From Bradyrhizobium sp. DOA9 (GTDB taxonomy: Bacteria > Pseudomonadota > Alphaproteobacteria > Rhizobiales > Xanthobacteraceae): DNA of 64,000 nucleotides. The first letter of the stretch is position 1. The number at the start of each line of letters is the position of its first letter. Under the pieces are notes generated by a model that worked only from the letters and a program-made list of their open reading frames with translations, ran no database searches and had not been told where the DNA came from. The position numbers were made by a program, and so were the translations under genes. Shown one piece after another: positions 30,249 to 37,761 of the stretch. Location of the stretch: positions 2,965,725-3,029,724 of the forward strand of contig NZ_DF820425.1 in NCBI RefSeq assembly GCF_000617845.2, given 5' to 3'.

Positions 30249-30276
30249 ATTATAGCCGGTGTCGTAGGGTGGGCAA
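30249..30276 (-). promoter_or_regulatory. Sigma-70 type promoter of the phosphatase gene
   Basis: On the minus strand TTGCCC (30276-30271) is followed after 16 bases by a perfect TATAAT (30254-30249). The -10 lies about 20 bases before the ATG at 30228. The -35 hexamer falls inside the arm of the adjacent palindromic repeat. Confidence 0.55.
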
Positions 30277-30386
30277 AGCGACATGTCCGCCGTAGCTCGA
30301 AGAGCGAAGGCGGAAGCGTGCCCACCATTCTTGCGCAACCGCGAGAAGTGGTGGGCACGGCGCGAGTGCGCCTTTGCCCACCCTAC
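30264..30386. repeat. GTAGGGTGGGCAAAG palindromic repeat
   Basis: The arm GTAGGGTGGGCAAAGCG (30264-30280) is matched by CGCCTTTGCCCACCCTAC (30369-30386). An inner pair GTGCCCACCATTC and AGTGGTGGGCAC (about 30318-30358) gives a second hairpin. The element is 123 bp long, fills the gap between two minus-strand genes, and has no coding signal. Confidence 0.65.
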
Positions 30387-30391
30387 AAGAC

Positions 30392-31006
30392 CTACGCAAA
30401 CACGGCGCCAAACCGCTCCAGAAACTGCTTCTCGGCCCGCGCCGCGGTCCAGGGCGTCAGATAGTCGCGCCGGACGCTGTCGGAGAGACCCGGATCCTTG
30501 CCGAACAGGCGCCGCGCTTCGCTCGCGCTGAAGCCGGCAAGCTCGGTCGCTTCCAGATAAGCCGCGCCGCGATCGGCGGCCTTGATGGCCTGCGTGATGT
30601 CATCAGGCAAGACCGGCGGCAAGCCGAAGCGGATGTGGATGGCGCCGAGCAGCCGCTTCTCGACCGCCTTGTAATGACCGTCGAGCACGGCCTTGAACGG
30701 CGAGATCATGTCGCCGATCACATATTCCGGTGCATCATGCAGCAGGGCTGCGAGCCGGACGCGCTGGTCGACGCGGGGCATCTCGTGCCGCAGCACGGTC
30801 TCGACCAGCAGCGTATGCTGTGCGACCGAAAAGATGTGCGCGCCGACGGTCTGGCCGTTCCAGCGCGCCACCCGCGCCAGCCCGTGTGCGATGTCGCCGA
30901 TCTCGATGTCGAGCGGGGAGGGATCGAGCAGGTCGAGCCGCCGGCCCGACAGCATGCGCTGCCAGGCGCGGATCTCCTCGTTGCGGGCCGCCTTCTTCGC
31001 CGTCAT
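30392..31006 (-). CDS. HD-domain hydrolase, YfbR-like
   Basis: The 204-residue protein contains an HD-type metal-dependent phosphohydrolase domain: His41 region DIAHGLARVARWNG, His64 in VAQHTLLVE, and the defining His90-Asp91 in AALLHDAPEYVIGDM, followed by SPFKAVLDGHYKAVEKRL. This resembles YfbR-type 5'-nucleotidases that act on deoxynucleoside monophosphates; substrate is inferred from family. ATG 31006 overlaps the tag stop codon as ATGA, which fixes the start. It is the third gene of a ygfZ-tag-HD cassette with 4-base overlaps, so coupled translation is likely. Confidence 0.85.
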   Translation of the reverse strand: MTAKKAARNEEIRAWQRMLSGRRLDLLDPSPLDIEIGDIAHGLARVARWNGQTVGAHIFSVAQHTLLVETVLRHEMPRVDQRVRLAALLHDAPEYVIGDMISPFKAVLDGHYKAVEKRLLGAIHIRFGLPPVLPDDITQAIKAADRGAAYLEATELAGFSASEARRLFGKDPGLSDSVRRDYLTPWTAARAEKQFLERFGAVFA

Positions 31007-31629
31007 TTGGCCTTGAGGCGCGGCTTGCGCCGGGTCTTGCTGCAGGTCGCATGACAGTGGCAATCGACCAGGTGGTCGTTGACCATGCCGGTCGCCTGCA
31101 TGAAGGCGTAGACGATCGTCGGACCGACGAATTTGAAGCCGCGCGAGGACAGCTCCTTGGAGATCTGCACCGACAGCGGCGTCGAGGCCGGCACGCTTGC
31201 CGTGGTCTTGAAGTGGTTGACCTTCGGCCGTCCGTCCATGAAGTCCCACAGCAGCTTCGAGAAGCCGGGGCCCTTCTCCATGATGTCGAGATACGACTTC
31301 GCGCTCAGGATCGTGCCTTCGATCTTGGCCTTGTTGCGCACGATGCCGGCATCGTTCATCAGCGCGTGCACCTTCTTCGCATCGTAGCGCGCGATCTTCT
31401 CCGGCTTGAAATCGTCGAAGGCTTTGCGGAAATTGTCGCGCTTGCGCAGGATCGTGATCCAGGACAGGCCGGCCTGGAAGCCGTCGAGGATCAGCTTTTC
31501 GTACAGCGCGCGGTCGTCATACTCAGGCACGCCCCATTCGGTGTCGTGATAGGCGACATAGAGCGGATCTTCGCCCGGCCAGGGACAGCGGGTTTTCCCG
31601 TCGGGATGCAGGCGGGGCGCGCGGCTCAT
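31003..31629 (-). CDS. tag: DNA-3-methyladenine glycosylase I
   Basis: Tag excises 3-methyladenine from alkylated DNA in base-excision repair. The 208 residues carry the N-terminal zinc ligands in RCPWPGEDPLYVAYHDTEWG (Cys, His), the catalytic-region Glu in DTEWGVPEYDDRALYEKLIL, ILDGFQAGLSWITILRKR-type helices, and the C-terminal zinc ligands in DHLVDCHCH. Family length is about 190; the extra C-terminal tail SKTRRKPRLKAK is basic. Start and stop each overlap the neighbours (ygfZ, HD gene) by four bases. Confidence 0.95.
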   Translation of the reverse strand: MSRAPRLHPDGKTRCPWPGEDPLYVAYHDTEWGVPEYDDRALYEKLILDGFQAGLSWITILRKRDNFRKAFDDFKPEKIARYDAKKVHALMNDAGIVRNKAKIEGTILSAKSYLDIMEKGPGFSKLLWDFMDGRPKVNHFKTTASVPASTPLSVQISKELSSRGFKFVGPTIVYAFMQATGMVNDHLVDCHCHATCSKTRRKPRLKAK

Positions 31630-32501
31630 GCGTTGGGCTGCTTCAGGGGGATACGGACGACATCAGGGTCGGCCAGCTTCAACGCGAGGCCGCCTGCGGT
31701 GAGCGGCTCACCGGCATCGAGCGCATCGGCGACGCGGTCGATGCGCACCAGCGCGATGCCCTTGCCGCCGGCCGTCGAGCCGATGGTGCCGACCGGCTTG
31801 TCGCCGGCGAGAATGGTCGCGCCGGCTTCGGGCGAGGCGTCCTCGAGCAGCACCTTCACGCTGCGCGTGCGCGCCGTGCCGCGATGCTGCATGCGCGAGA
31901 CGACCTCCTGGCCGACATAGCAGCCTTTGTCGAAATCGACGCCGGCGAGGCGATCCATGTTGGTCTCGTGCGGGAACGCATCCCCGTACATGAAATCGAG
32001 CCCCCCGCGCGGCACGCCGAGCGCGATGCGGTGCGCCTCGTACTCGGCCGCATTGACCAGCTCGGCGCCGATGAGATCGGACAGTTTCTGCTTGAGATCG
32101 TCCGGGATCAGGATGCGATAGCCGAGCCCGTCTGCCCGCGGATCGGCGAAGGCGAGGTCGGGCTGCGCCGCCGGCTCGCCGTCCCACGCCGCGAGCACGC
32201 CGAGGTCGAGCTTGTCCACCGTGACCTTGGCGCGCAGCTTGTAGAATTTCAGCTTTGTGGCGAGGGTGTCCGCCAGCGCCCTGGGGCAGTCGATCAGGAA
32301 CCCGCCGCCGTGACCGGCGGGCGCTTCCGTGATCAGGAAATCCACGATGATCTTGCCCTGCGGCGTCAGCAGTGCGCCGAATCGCCCCAGGCCAGGTTTC
32401 AGCCTGTCCAGGTCGGTGGTGACGAGGCCATTGAGGAAGTTGCGCGCGTCCTCACCCGCGACTTTGATCACGCCCCGGTCGGGAAGAAACGCCGATTTCA
32501 T
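31626..32501 (-). CDS. ygfZ: Folate-binding protein YgfZ (iron-sulfur cluster repair)
   Basis: YgfZ/IBA57-type proteins use tetrahydrofolate to support maturation or repair of certain [4Fe-4S] enzymes. The 291 residues have the GcvT-like fold: LPDRGVIKVAGEDARNFLNG at the N-terminus and the diagnostic KGCYVGQEVVSRMQHRG with the conserved Cys. ATG 32501 gives normal family length; an in-frame start at 32927 would be antisense to the dihydroorotase gene. It leads the ygfZ-tag-HD cassette and diverges from the dihydroorotase gene across 97 bases, which must hold both promoters. Confidence 0.92.
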   Translation of the reverse strand: MKSAFLPDRGVIKVAGEDARNFLNGLVTTDLDRLKPGLGRFGALLTPQGKIIVDFLITEAPAGHGGGFLIDCPRALADTLATKLKFYKLRAKVTVDKLDLGVLAAWDGEPAAQPDLAFADPRADGLGYRILIPDDLKQKLSDLIGAELVNAAEYEAHRIALGVPRGGLDFMYGDAFPHETNMDRLAGVDFDKGCYVGQEVVSRMQHRGTARTRSVKVLLEDASPEAGATILAGDKPVGTIGSTAGGKGIALVRIDRVADALDAGEPLTAGGLALKLADPDVVRIPLKQPNA

Positions 32502-32598
32502 GCGAAAATCTCTTGCGACATGTTGCTCCGGAACGTAAGCCCGCAACGCATAAACGACAAGACCTCGAGCCGTGCGCCTTGAGGATGAGAGAGGCCCC

Positions 32599-33933
32599 AT
32601 GACCCAGCGTTTCGATGTGATCCTCAAGGGCGGCACCGTGGTCAACCAGGACGGCGAGGGCGTGCGCGATATCGGCATCACGGGCGGCCGCATCGCCGAG
32701 CTCGGTCCGTTGTCGCAAGGCGCGGCCGCCGAGGTGATCGACTGCAAGGGTCTGCACATCCTGCCCGGCGTGATGGACACGCAGGTGCATTTCCGCGAGC
32801 CGGGGCTGACGCACAAGGAAGACCTCGAGACCGGCTCGCGGAGCGCCGTGATGGGCGGCGTCACCGCCGTGTTCGAGATGCCCAACACCTCGCCCTTGAC
32901 CGTGACGGAGACCGAATTCACCGACAAGATGAAGCGGGCTAATCATCGCATGCATTGCGATTTCGCCTTCTTCATTGGCGGCACCCGCGAGAACGTCCAG
33001 GACCTGCCGGTGCTGGAGCGCGCGCCCGGCTGTGCCGGCGTCAAGGTGTTCATCGGCTCGTCAACCGGCGCGCTCTTGGTCGAGGACGACGAGAGCCTGC
33101 GCCGCATCTTCCAGGTGATCCGCCGCCGAGCGGCCTTCCACGCCGAGGACGAATACCGGCTCAACGAGCGTAAATCGCTGCGCATCGAGGGCGATGCGCG
33201 CTCGCATCCGGTCTGGCGCGACGAGACCGCGGCGCTGATGGCGACGCAGCGGCTGGTCAAGCTGGCGCACGAGACGGGAAAACGCATCCACGTGCTGCAC
33301 ATCTCGACCAAGGAGGAGATCGAGTTCCTGCGCGACCACAAGGACGTCGCCTCCTGCGAAGCGACGCCGCATCATCTGACGCTGGTCGCGCCGGAATGCT
33401 ACGAGCGGCTCGGCACGCTGGCGCAGATGAACCCGCCGGTGCGCGGCGCCGATCATCGCGCCGGCATCTGGCGCGGCATCGAGCAGGGCATCATCGACGT
33501 GCTCGGCTCCGACCACGCCCCGCATACGCTGGAGGAGAAGCAGAAGACCTATCCGGCCTCGCCCTCCGGCATGACCGGCGTGCAGACGCTGGTGCCGCTG
33601 ATGCTCGATCACGTCAATGCGGGACGCTTGTCGCTGGCGCGCTTCGTCGACCTCACCAGCGCCGGCCCCGCGCGCCTCTACAACATGGCCTGCAAGGGCC
33701 GCATCGCCGCCGGCTACGATGCCGACTTCACCATCGTCGACTTGAAGCGCAGCGAGACCATCACCAACAAGTGGGTGGCGTCCAAGGCCGGCTGGACGCC
33801 CTATGACGGCGTTCGCGTCACCGGCTGGCCGGTCGGCACGTTTGTGCGCGGCAAGCGCGTGATGTGGCAGGGCGAGCTGGTGACGCCCGCACAGGGCGAG
33901 CCGGTGCGGTTTCTGGAGACGCTGAAGCAGTAA
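32599..33933 (+). CDS. pyrC: Dihydroorotase (class I-like, PyrC/AllB group)
   Basis: This 444-residue amidohydrolase cyclises carbamoyl-aspartate to dihydroorotate in pyrimidine synthesis. Seen: VMDTQVHFREPGLTHKEDLE (metal-site loop), GVTAVFEMPNT, the lysine GVKVFIGSSTG expected to be carbamylated, HVLHIST, CEATPHHLTL and GSDHAPHT. The usual first His of the HxHxR loop is Gln here; I recall the same substitution as normal for the IIb dihydroorotase subgroup, so it is probably not a defect. ATG 32599 follows GAGAGGCCCC; an in-frame ATG at 32572 adds nine residues. Another dihydroorotase elsewhere in the genome is likely, so the pathway role is inferred. Confidence 0.88.
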   Translation: MTQRFDVILKGGTVVNQDGEGVRDIGITGGRIAELGPLSQGAAAEVIDCKGLHILPGVMDTQVHFREPGLTHKEDLETGSRSAVMGGVTAVFEMPNTSPLTVTETEFTDKMKRANHRMHCDFAFFIGGTRENVQDLPVLERAPGCAGVKVFIGSSTGALLVEDDESLRRIFQVIRRRAAFHAEDEYRLNERKSLRIEGDARSHPVWRDETAALMATQRLVKLAHETGKRIHVLHISTKEEIEFLRDHKDVASCEATPHHLTLVAPECYERLGTLAQMNPPVRGADHRAGIWRGIEQGIIDVLGSDHAPHTLEEKQKTYPASPSGMTGVQTLVPLMLDHVNAGRLSLARFVDLTSAGPARLYNMACKGRIAAGYDADFTIVDLKRSETITNKWVASKAGWTPYDGVRVTGWPVGTFVRGKRVMWQGELVTPAQGEPVRFLETLKQ

Positions 33934-33967
33934 CCGATGTCTGGTGGGGACGCACAGCGCTTCCCCG

Positions 33968-34053
33968 CTCGTCATTGCGAGCGCAGCGAAGCAATGCAGG
34001 GTCCCTCCGCGGCGGCAGTCTGGATTGCTTCAAGGGCTCCTCGCAATGACGAG
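33968..34053. repeat. CTCGTCATTGCGA palindromic repeat
   Basis: A 13-nt arm CTCGTCATTGCGA (33968-33980) is exactly matched by TCGCAATGACGAG (34041-34053). Inner segments GCGAAGCAATGCAG and CTGGATTGCTTC are partly complementary. It is a somewhat degenerate copy of the element at 47792-47871 and lies between two plus-strand genes. Confidence 0.7.
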
Positions 34054-34094
34054 AGGAGAGGTTTACCCTTCCTCTCGAACGGGAGTGCAGCCTG

Positions 34095-34964
34095 ATGTCC
34101 CAACCCGCCGCCCTCATCACCACCGAGCAACTCGCCGCCATCCTGGGCGATCCCAACCTTCGCATCTACGACTGCACGACGTACAACGAACCGGTCCCGG
34201 AAGGCAGCGATGTGCCGTACCGCGCGGTGCCCGGCGACAAGACATTCGCGGCCGGCCACATCCCCGGCGCCGATTTCCTCGACCTGCAAGGCGAGTTCTC
34301 CGACACCTCGTCGCAACACTTCTTCATGATGCCCGAAGTCGCCCAGCTGGAGGCTGCCTTCGGCCGCCACGGTCTCGATGCGGGCAAGACCATCGTGCTC
34401 TACAGCATCGGGACGATGATGTGGGCAACGCGGTTCTGGTGGATGCTGCGCGCGCTCGGCGTCGATGGCCGCGTGCTCGACGGCGGCTTCGACAAATGGC
34501 AGCAGGAGGGGCGGCCGGTCGAGACGGGCGCATCGAAGGGCTATCCAGCGACGACCTTCAGGGCGGCGCCGCGCCCAGGCCTCTTCGTCGACAAGGAAGC
34601 CGTGCTGGCGAAGATCGGCGATCCCTCGACCGTCATCGTCAACGCGCTCGGGCCGCAGTTTCACCGCGGCCTCGAGCCGAGCCGCTATGGCCGACCGGGC
34701 CGCGTTCCCGGCAGCGTCAACGTTCCCGCAGCCACGCTCGTGAATGCCGACAAGACGCTGACGAATCTTGCGGATGCGCAAGCGAAGTTCGCCGCCCAGG
34801 GCGTCACGCGCGACAGAGATGTGATTGTCTATTGCGGCGGCGGCATCTCGGCGACCATCGACCTCTTGCTGCTGACCCAGCTCGGCTACGACAAGCTGAC
34901 GCTGTACGATGGTTCGATGGGCGAATGGGCGAGGGATCCCTCGCGGCCGATCGAGACCGACTGA
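34095..34964 (+). CDS. sseA: Two-domain sulfurtransferase (rhodanese/SseA type)
   Basis: This 289-residue protein has two tandem rhodanese domains: an inactive-type N-terminal domain (about 1-135, with AAGHIPGADFLDLQ and IVLYSIGTMMWATRFWWML) and a C-terminal domain whose loop VIVYCGGGISATID carries the persulfide-forming Cys. The loop CGGGISA resembles thiosulfate or 3-mercaptopyruvate sulfurtransferases; the donor cannot be decided from this loop alone. The start ATG 34095 follows CGGGAGTGCAGCCTG. It stands alone downstream of a palindromic repeat. Confidence 0.87.
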   Translation: MSQPAALITTEQLAAILGDPNLRIYDCTTYNEPVPEGSDVPYRAVPGDKTFAAGHIPGADFLDLQGEFSDTSSQHFFMMPEVAQLEAAFGRHGLDAGKTIVLYSIGTMMWATRFWWMLRALGVDGRVLDGGFDKWQQEGRPVETGASKGYPATTFRAAPRPGLFVDKEAVLAKIGDPSTVIVNALGPQFHRGLEPSRYGRPGRVPGSVNVPAATLVNADKTLTNLADAQAKFAAQGVTRDRDVIVYCGGGISATIDLLLLTQLGYDKLTLYDGSMGEWARDPSRPIETD

Positions 34965-35135
34965 GGCGCGCGTTCCCGGCTCTGTCGGGAACACCTCCCG
35001 GTCAGCGCGAGATTAATGCTTGTCCGCTTGAAGCGGCTTCCATGCGATAAGAGCGGCAGACTTCGCGACGCCTTTCGCCAAGTCATTCATCCGCAACTGG
35101 CCCCGCCCGCGTGGCGGGGTCATTTTCGGGGCAGC

Positions 35136-35402
35136 TTACTGCCTGGAGATGCCGACCGAGAATTCGCCGTTGCGGATGCGGCCGGGAAAGCCCTCGACGA
35201 ATTTGGCGACCGCGTCCTCGCCATAGGTGCCGACGAGCTCGGCAAGCGCCGCGAACAGGCTCGCCTGCGCCAGGCAGTCGCCGTCGACGCCGTCGTGGCG
35301 CGCCTCGGCCCAGGCCTCGTTGAGATAGCTCAGGGCAGCCTGTTTCTGCTCGTGATCGGGCAGCGGCGCGCGGGCGGGGGCGTAGGAAATCGGCTGGCTC
35401 AT
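35136..35402 (-). CDS. Conserved small hypothetical protein
   Basis: This 88-residue, mostly helical and acidic protein (DHEQKQAALSYLNEAWAEAR, LFAALAELVGTYGEDAVAKF, GFPGRIRNGEFSVG) has no signal peptide or membrane segment. Codon use matches genuine genes around it and no better frame exists. I do not recognise a domain. It stands alone between the sulfurtransferase (+) and a TIGR02301-like gene (-). Confidence 0.6.
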   Translation of the reverse strand: MSQPISYAPARAPLPDHEQKQAALSYLNEAWAEARHDGVDGDCLAQASLFAALAELVGTYGEDAVAKFVEGFPGRIRNGEFSVGISRQ

Positions 35403-35542
35403 GAAACTCGGTCAGGCTGGGGCGCGATCCACGGCGATGCGCTGTACGAGAGGTGTAGCACGGGCGTTAACGACCGCTAGGCCACATCTTTAAGAACGGT
35501 TAATGGCTGTGAACAAAGTCGATGACGGGGTTCCCGTCGACG

Positions 35543-35920
35543 TCAGTTCGCGTAACGCGCCGTGAGATCGCGCGAGATCTTCGAGCCTTCCTCGATGTAG
35601 CGGCGGATCGCCACCGTCGCGGCCGGCGTGCAGCTGCGATAGGTCTGCTGAAAACCGTTGTAGCCGCGGTTGAAGGCGGCGGTCATGCGGGTGCGGCGCT
35701 CCCCGGACGGGGTCTCGGCATCGATCAGCGCCTGCATCTCGTTACGCCATTTGTTGCCCTCGTTGGACCCGCAGATGCCGCGCAGATAGTGCAGCCCGCC
35801 GAGGATCTCGGCCAGCCGCTGCAATTCGCTGTCGAACGGCGCCGCCCCGTCCTGGGCCCTTGCAGGCCCGGAGGCGCAGGCGAGAATCAGGGCAAAAATG
35901 GCCAGAGATCGCATCGACAT
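35543..35920 (-). CDS. TIGR02301-family exported protein
   Basis: The 125-residue product starts with a signal peptide (MSMRSLAIFALILACASGPARAQ, cleavage after ARA). The mature part reads FDSELQRLAEILGGLHYLRGICG, then EMQALIDAETPSGERRTRMTAAFNRGYNGF and a second Cys in RSCTPAA. This is the conserved pattern of the TIGR02301 family of alphaproteobacterial periplasmic proteins of unknown function; the two Cys may pair. I chose ATG 35920 (ATG 35914 also possible) because the start at 35956 would bury the signal peptide. Confidence 0.75.
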   Translation of the reverse strand: MSMRSLAIFALILACASGPARAQDGAAPFDSELQRLAEILGGLHYLRGICGSNEGNKWRNEMQALIDAETPSGERRTRMTAAFNRGYNGFQQTYRSCTPAATVAIRRYIEEGSKISRDLTARYAN

Positions 35921-35965
35921 CGGCGGCTGTATGCCCCCTCGGGACGGCTGGCGCAAGGCGGGCCG

Positions 35966-36409
35966 TCAGGCCACAAGCAGCCGATGAGCGGACTGGATGA
36001 CCTCCTCCAGCCCCCCGGTCAGCTTGAGGTCGCCGAGGCTTGCCAGGGCATCCGGCGCGATCCAGCGGTAATCGTCGAGCTCGTCGTTGAGCGCCGGCTC
36101 CCGGGCCGTCCAGCGGGCCGCAAAGGACATGATCAGGTAATGGCCGGCGCCGGCCGCGGCCGGCAGCACCTCGCGCCAGCCGGCGAGGCCAATGATCTCG
36201 ATGCGAAGGCCGGTTTCCTCGTCGACCTCGCGGCTCAGCGCCTGGTGCAACGATTCGCCGAACTCGACCCGGCCGCCCGGCAGCGAATAGAAGCCCTTGG
36301 CGGGCGAGCGGGCGCGGCGGACCAGCAGCACCTTGCCGTCGCGGAAGATCGCCGCGCTGACCGCAAGCTGGGGGTGAGCTGGGTGGACGATTGCGGCCAA
36401 TCGCGCCAC
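35966..36409 (-). CDS. Nudix hydrolase
   Basis: A single-domain Nudix hydrolase of 147 residues. The Nudix box is intact: G-RVEFG-E-SLHQALS-RE-VDEETGL (about 46-68), preceded by the strand VSAAIFRDGKVLLVRR. Such proteins cleave nucleoside diphosphates linked to another moiety, and the substrate cannot be predicted. The start is GTG 36409, directly after the TAG of the upstream gene (36412-36410), which indicates co-transcription and re-initiation. TGGxEEVI near the C-terminus is typical for ADP-ribose-like members, but that is weak evidence. Confidence 0.88.
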   Translation of the reverse strand: MARLAAIVHPAHPQLAVSAAIFRDGKVLLVRRARSPAKGFYSLPGGRVEFGESLHQALSREVDEETGLRIEIIGLAGWREVLPAAAGAGHYLIMSFAARWTAREPALNDELDDYRWIAPDALASLGDLKLTGGLEEVIQSAHRLLVA

Positions 36410-36919
36410 CTATCGGGCCGAGTTCGCCATGATGGTGTCGACGTCGGCTTCCGCCCCGCCATTGATGATGCCGCCACAGGCCGCGATCAGCGGCTTGACC
36501 CAGAGGGCGGCCTGCTCGGCGAGGCGGACGCGGGTCGAGTCCTTCTCGACCTCGCGCATGGCCGACCCGACCGCGGTCAGGATCGAGGTCATGGTATCCG
36601 TGATGTGGTCGAACTGGGCACGCAGGTTGGGATCGGCTTTCTCATAGGCTTCGATCGCCAAATCCCGCGCCTTGAAATTCGACGCCGTGAAATGCTCGGC
36701 ATAGGACAGCGGCGTCCAGGTCAGGAAGTCTTCGGCGCATTCCGGCATGTCGGGCACCATTTCGAGCAGCATCACGGCTTCATTGAAATGGTTGAGATAG
36801 TCGGTGGCAAGCCCGGTCCGCGGGTTGATGTTGGCCACGCGCAGCCGTTCGGCCCAGGCGGTCGCCTCAGGGCCCGTCTGTACATGCGTCCGCGCGGGTT
36901 GGGTGGCCGTTGAGCTCAT
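36410..36919 (-). CDS. Conserved hypothetical protein upstream of Nudix hydrolase
   Basis: A 169-residue soluble protein, largely helical, with no recognised domain. Notable conserved-looking stretches are INPRTGLATDYLNHFNEAVMLLEMVPD and WTPLSYAEHFTASNFKARDLA; these residues (Tyr, His, Trp, Asp) could line an active site, but nothing shows catalysis. The stop codon abuts the GTG start of the Nudix gene, so both are one transcription unit. It diverges from the SRAP gene across 63 bases. Confidence 0.7.
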   Translation of the reverse strand: MSSTATQPARTHVQTGPEATAWAERLRVANINPRTGLATDYLNHFNEAVMLLEMVPDMPECAEDFLTWTPLSYAEHFTASNFKARDLAIEAYEKADPNLRAQFDHITDTMTSILTAVGSAMREVEKDSTRVRLAEQAALWVKPLIAACGGIINGGAEADVDTIMANSAR

Positions 36920-36982
36920 CTGCCGCAGTGTTAACGTTCGGGGTTAAAAGGACCTGAACGGACCCTATATAGGTTCCCAAGG

Positions 36983-37747
36983 ATGTGTGGACGCTTCGTC
37001 ATAACTTCGGCCCCCGCGGCTTTGCGGCAACTGTTCGGCTATGTCGAGCAGCCGAATTTCCCGCCCCGGTACAATGTCGCCCCGACGCAACCGATTCCGG
37101 TCGTATGGATCGAGAACGGCGCGCGCCATTTCCGCCTGATGCGCTGGGGCCTGCTGCCGAGCTGGGTCAATGATCCCCGCGGCTTCACGCTCCTGATCAA
37201 CGCCCGCTCCGAGACGGTACTCGAGAAACCCGCCTTCAAGAATGCGATTCGCCGCCGACGCGGCCTGATCCCGGCCGACGGCTATTACGAGTGGAAGACG
37301 GAAGCCGGCCGCAAGCAGCCCTTCTTCATCCACCGCGCCGACGGTGAGCCGCTCGGCTTTGCCGCTGTGTTCGAGACCTGGGTCGGGCCGAACGGCGAGG
37401 AGCTCGACACGGTCGCGATCGTCACCGCCGCGGCGGGCGAGGATCTCGCCGCGCTGCATGACCGCGTGCCCGTCACCATCAGCCCGCGCGACTTCGAGCG
37501 CTGGCTCGACAGCAAAGGCGACGAGGTCGATGCGATCCTGCCGCTGATGAGGCCCCCGCGCCTCGGCGATTTCGCCTGGCACCCGGTCTCCACCCGCGTC
37601 AATCGCGTCGCCAATGACGACGAGCAGCTCGTGCTGCCGATCAGCGCGGAAGAGATCGAGGCGGAGGCCGAGGCGGCGAAGCCGAAGAAGGCCGCGCGGA
37701 AGACTGCCGCGGGCCCGGCGGATGACGGGCAGGGATCGTTGTTCTAG
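36983..37747 (+). CDS. yedK: SOS response-associated peptidase (SRAP/YedK)
   Basis: YedK/HMCES proteins form a covalent thiazolidine with abasic sites in single-stranded DNA through the N-terminal Cys. Seen in the 254 residues: MCGRFVI with catalytic Cys2 exposed after Met removal, YNVAPTQPIPVVW, MRWGLLPSWV, NARSETVLEKPAFK, ADGYYEW with the active-site Glu, and the conserved His in ALHDRVPV. The C-terminal 35 residues are Ala/Lys/Glu-rich and variable. ATG 36983 is fixed by the Cys2 requirement and AAGGATG context. It diverges from the small operon on the minus strand. Confidence 0.92.
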   Translation: MCGRFVITSAPAALRQLFGYVEQPNFPPRYNVAPTQPIPVVWIENGARHFRLMRWGLLPSWVNDPRGFTLLINARSETVLEKPAFKNAIRRRRGLIPADGYYEWKTEAGRKQPFFIHRADGEPLGFAAVFETWVGPNGEELDTVAIVTAAAGEDLAALHDRVPVTISPRDFERWLDSKGDEVDAILPLMRPPRLGDFAWHPVSTRVNRVANDDEQLVLPISAEEIEAEAEAAKPKKAARKTAAGPADDGQGSLF

Positions 37748-37761
37748 GTGGCAGCGGAGTT

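Noticed and set aside
29489..30358. 289-codon minus-strand frame over the phosphatase gene and two repeats
   Set aside because: It reads through both palindromic repeats and is out of frame with the HCX5R phosphatase, which is the real gene.
35522..36913. 463-codon plus-strand frame opposite the TIGR02301, Nudix and hypothetical genes
   Set aside because: Antisense to three genes; composition typical of a shadow frame.
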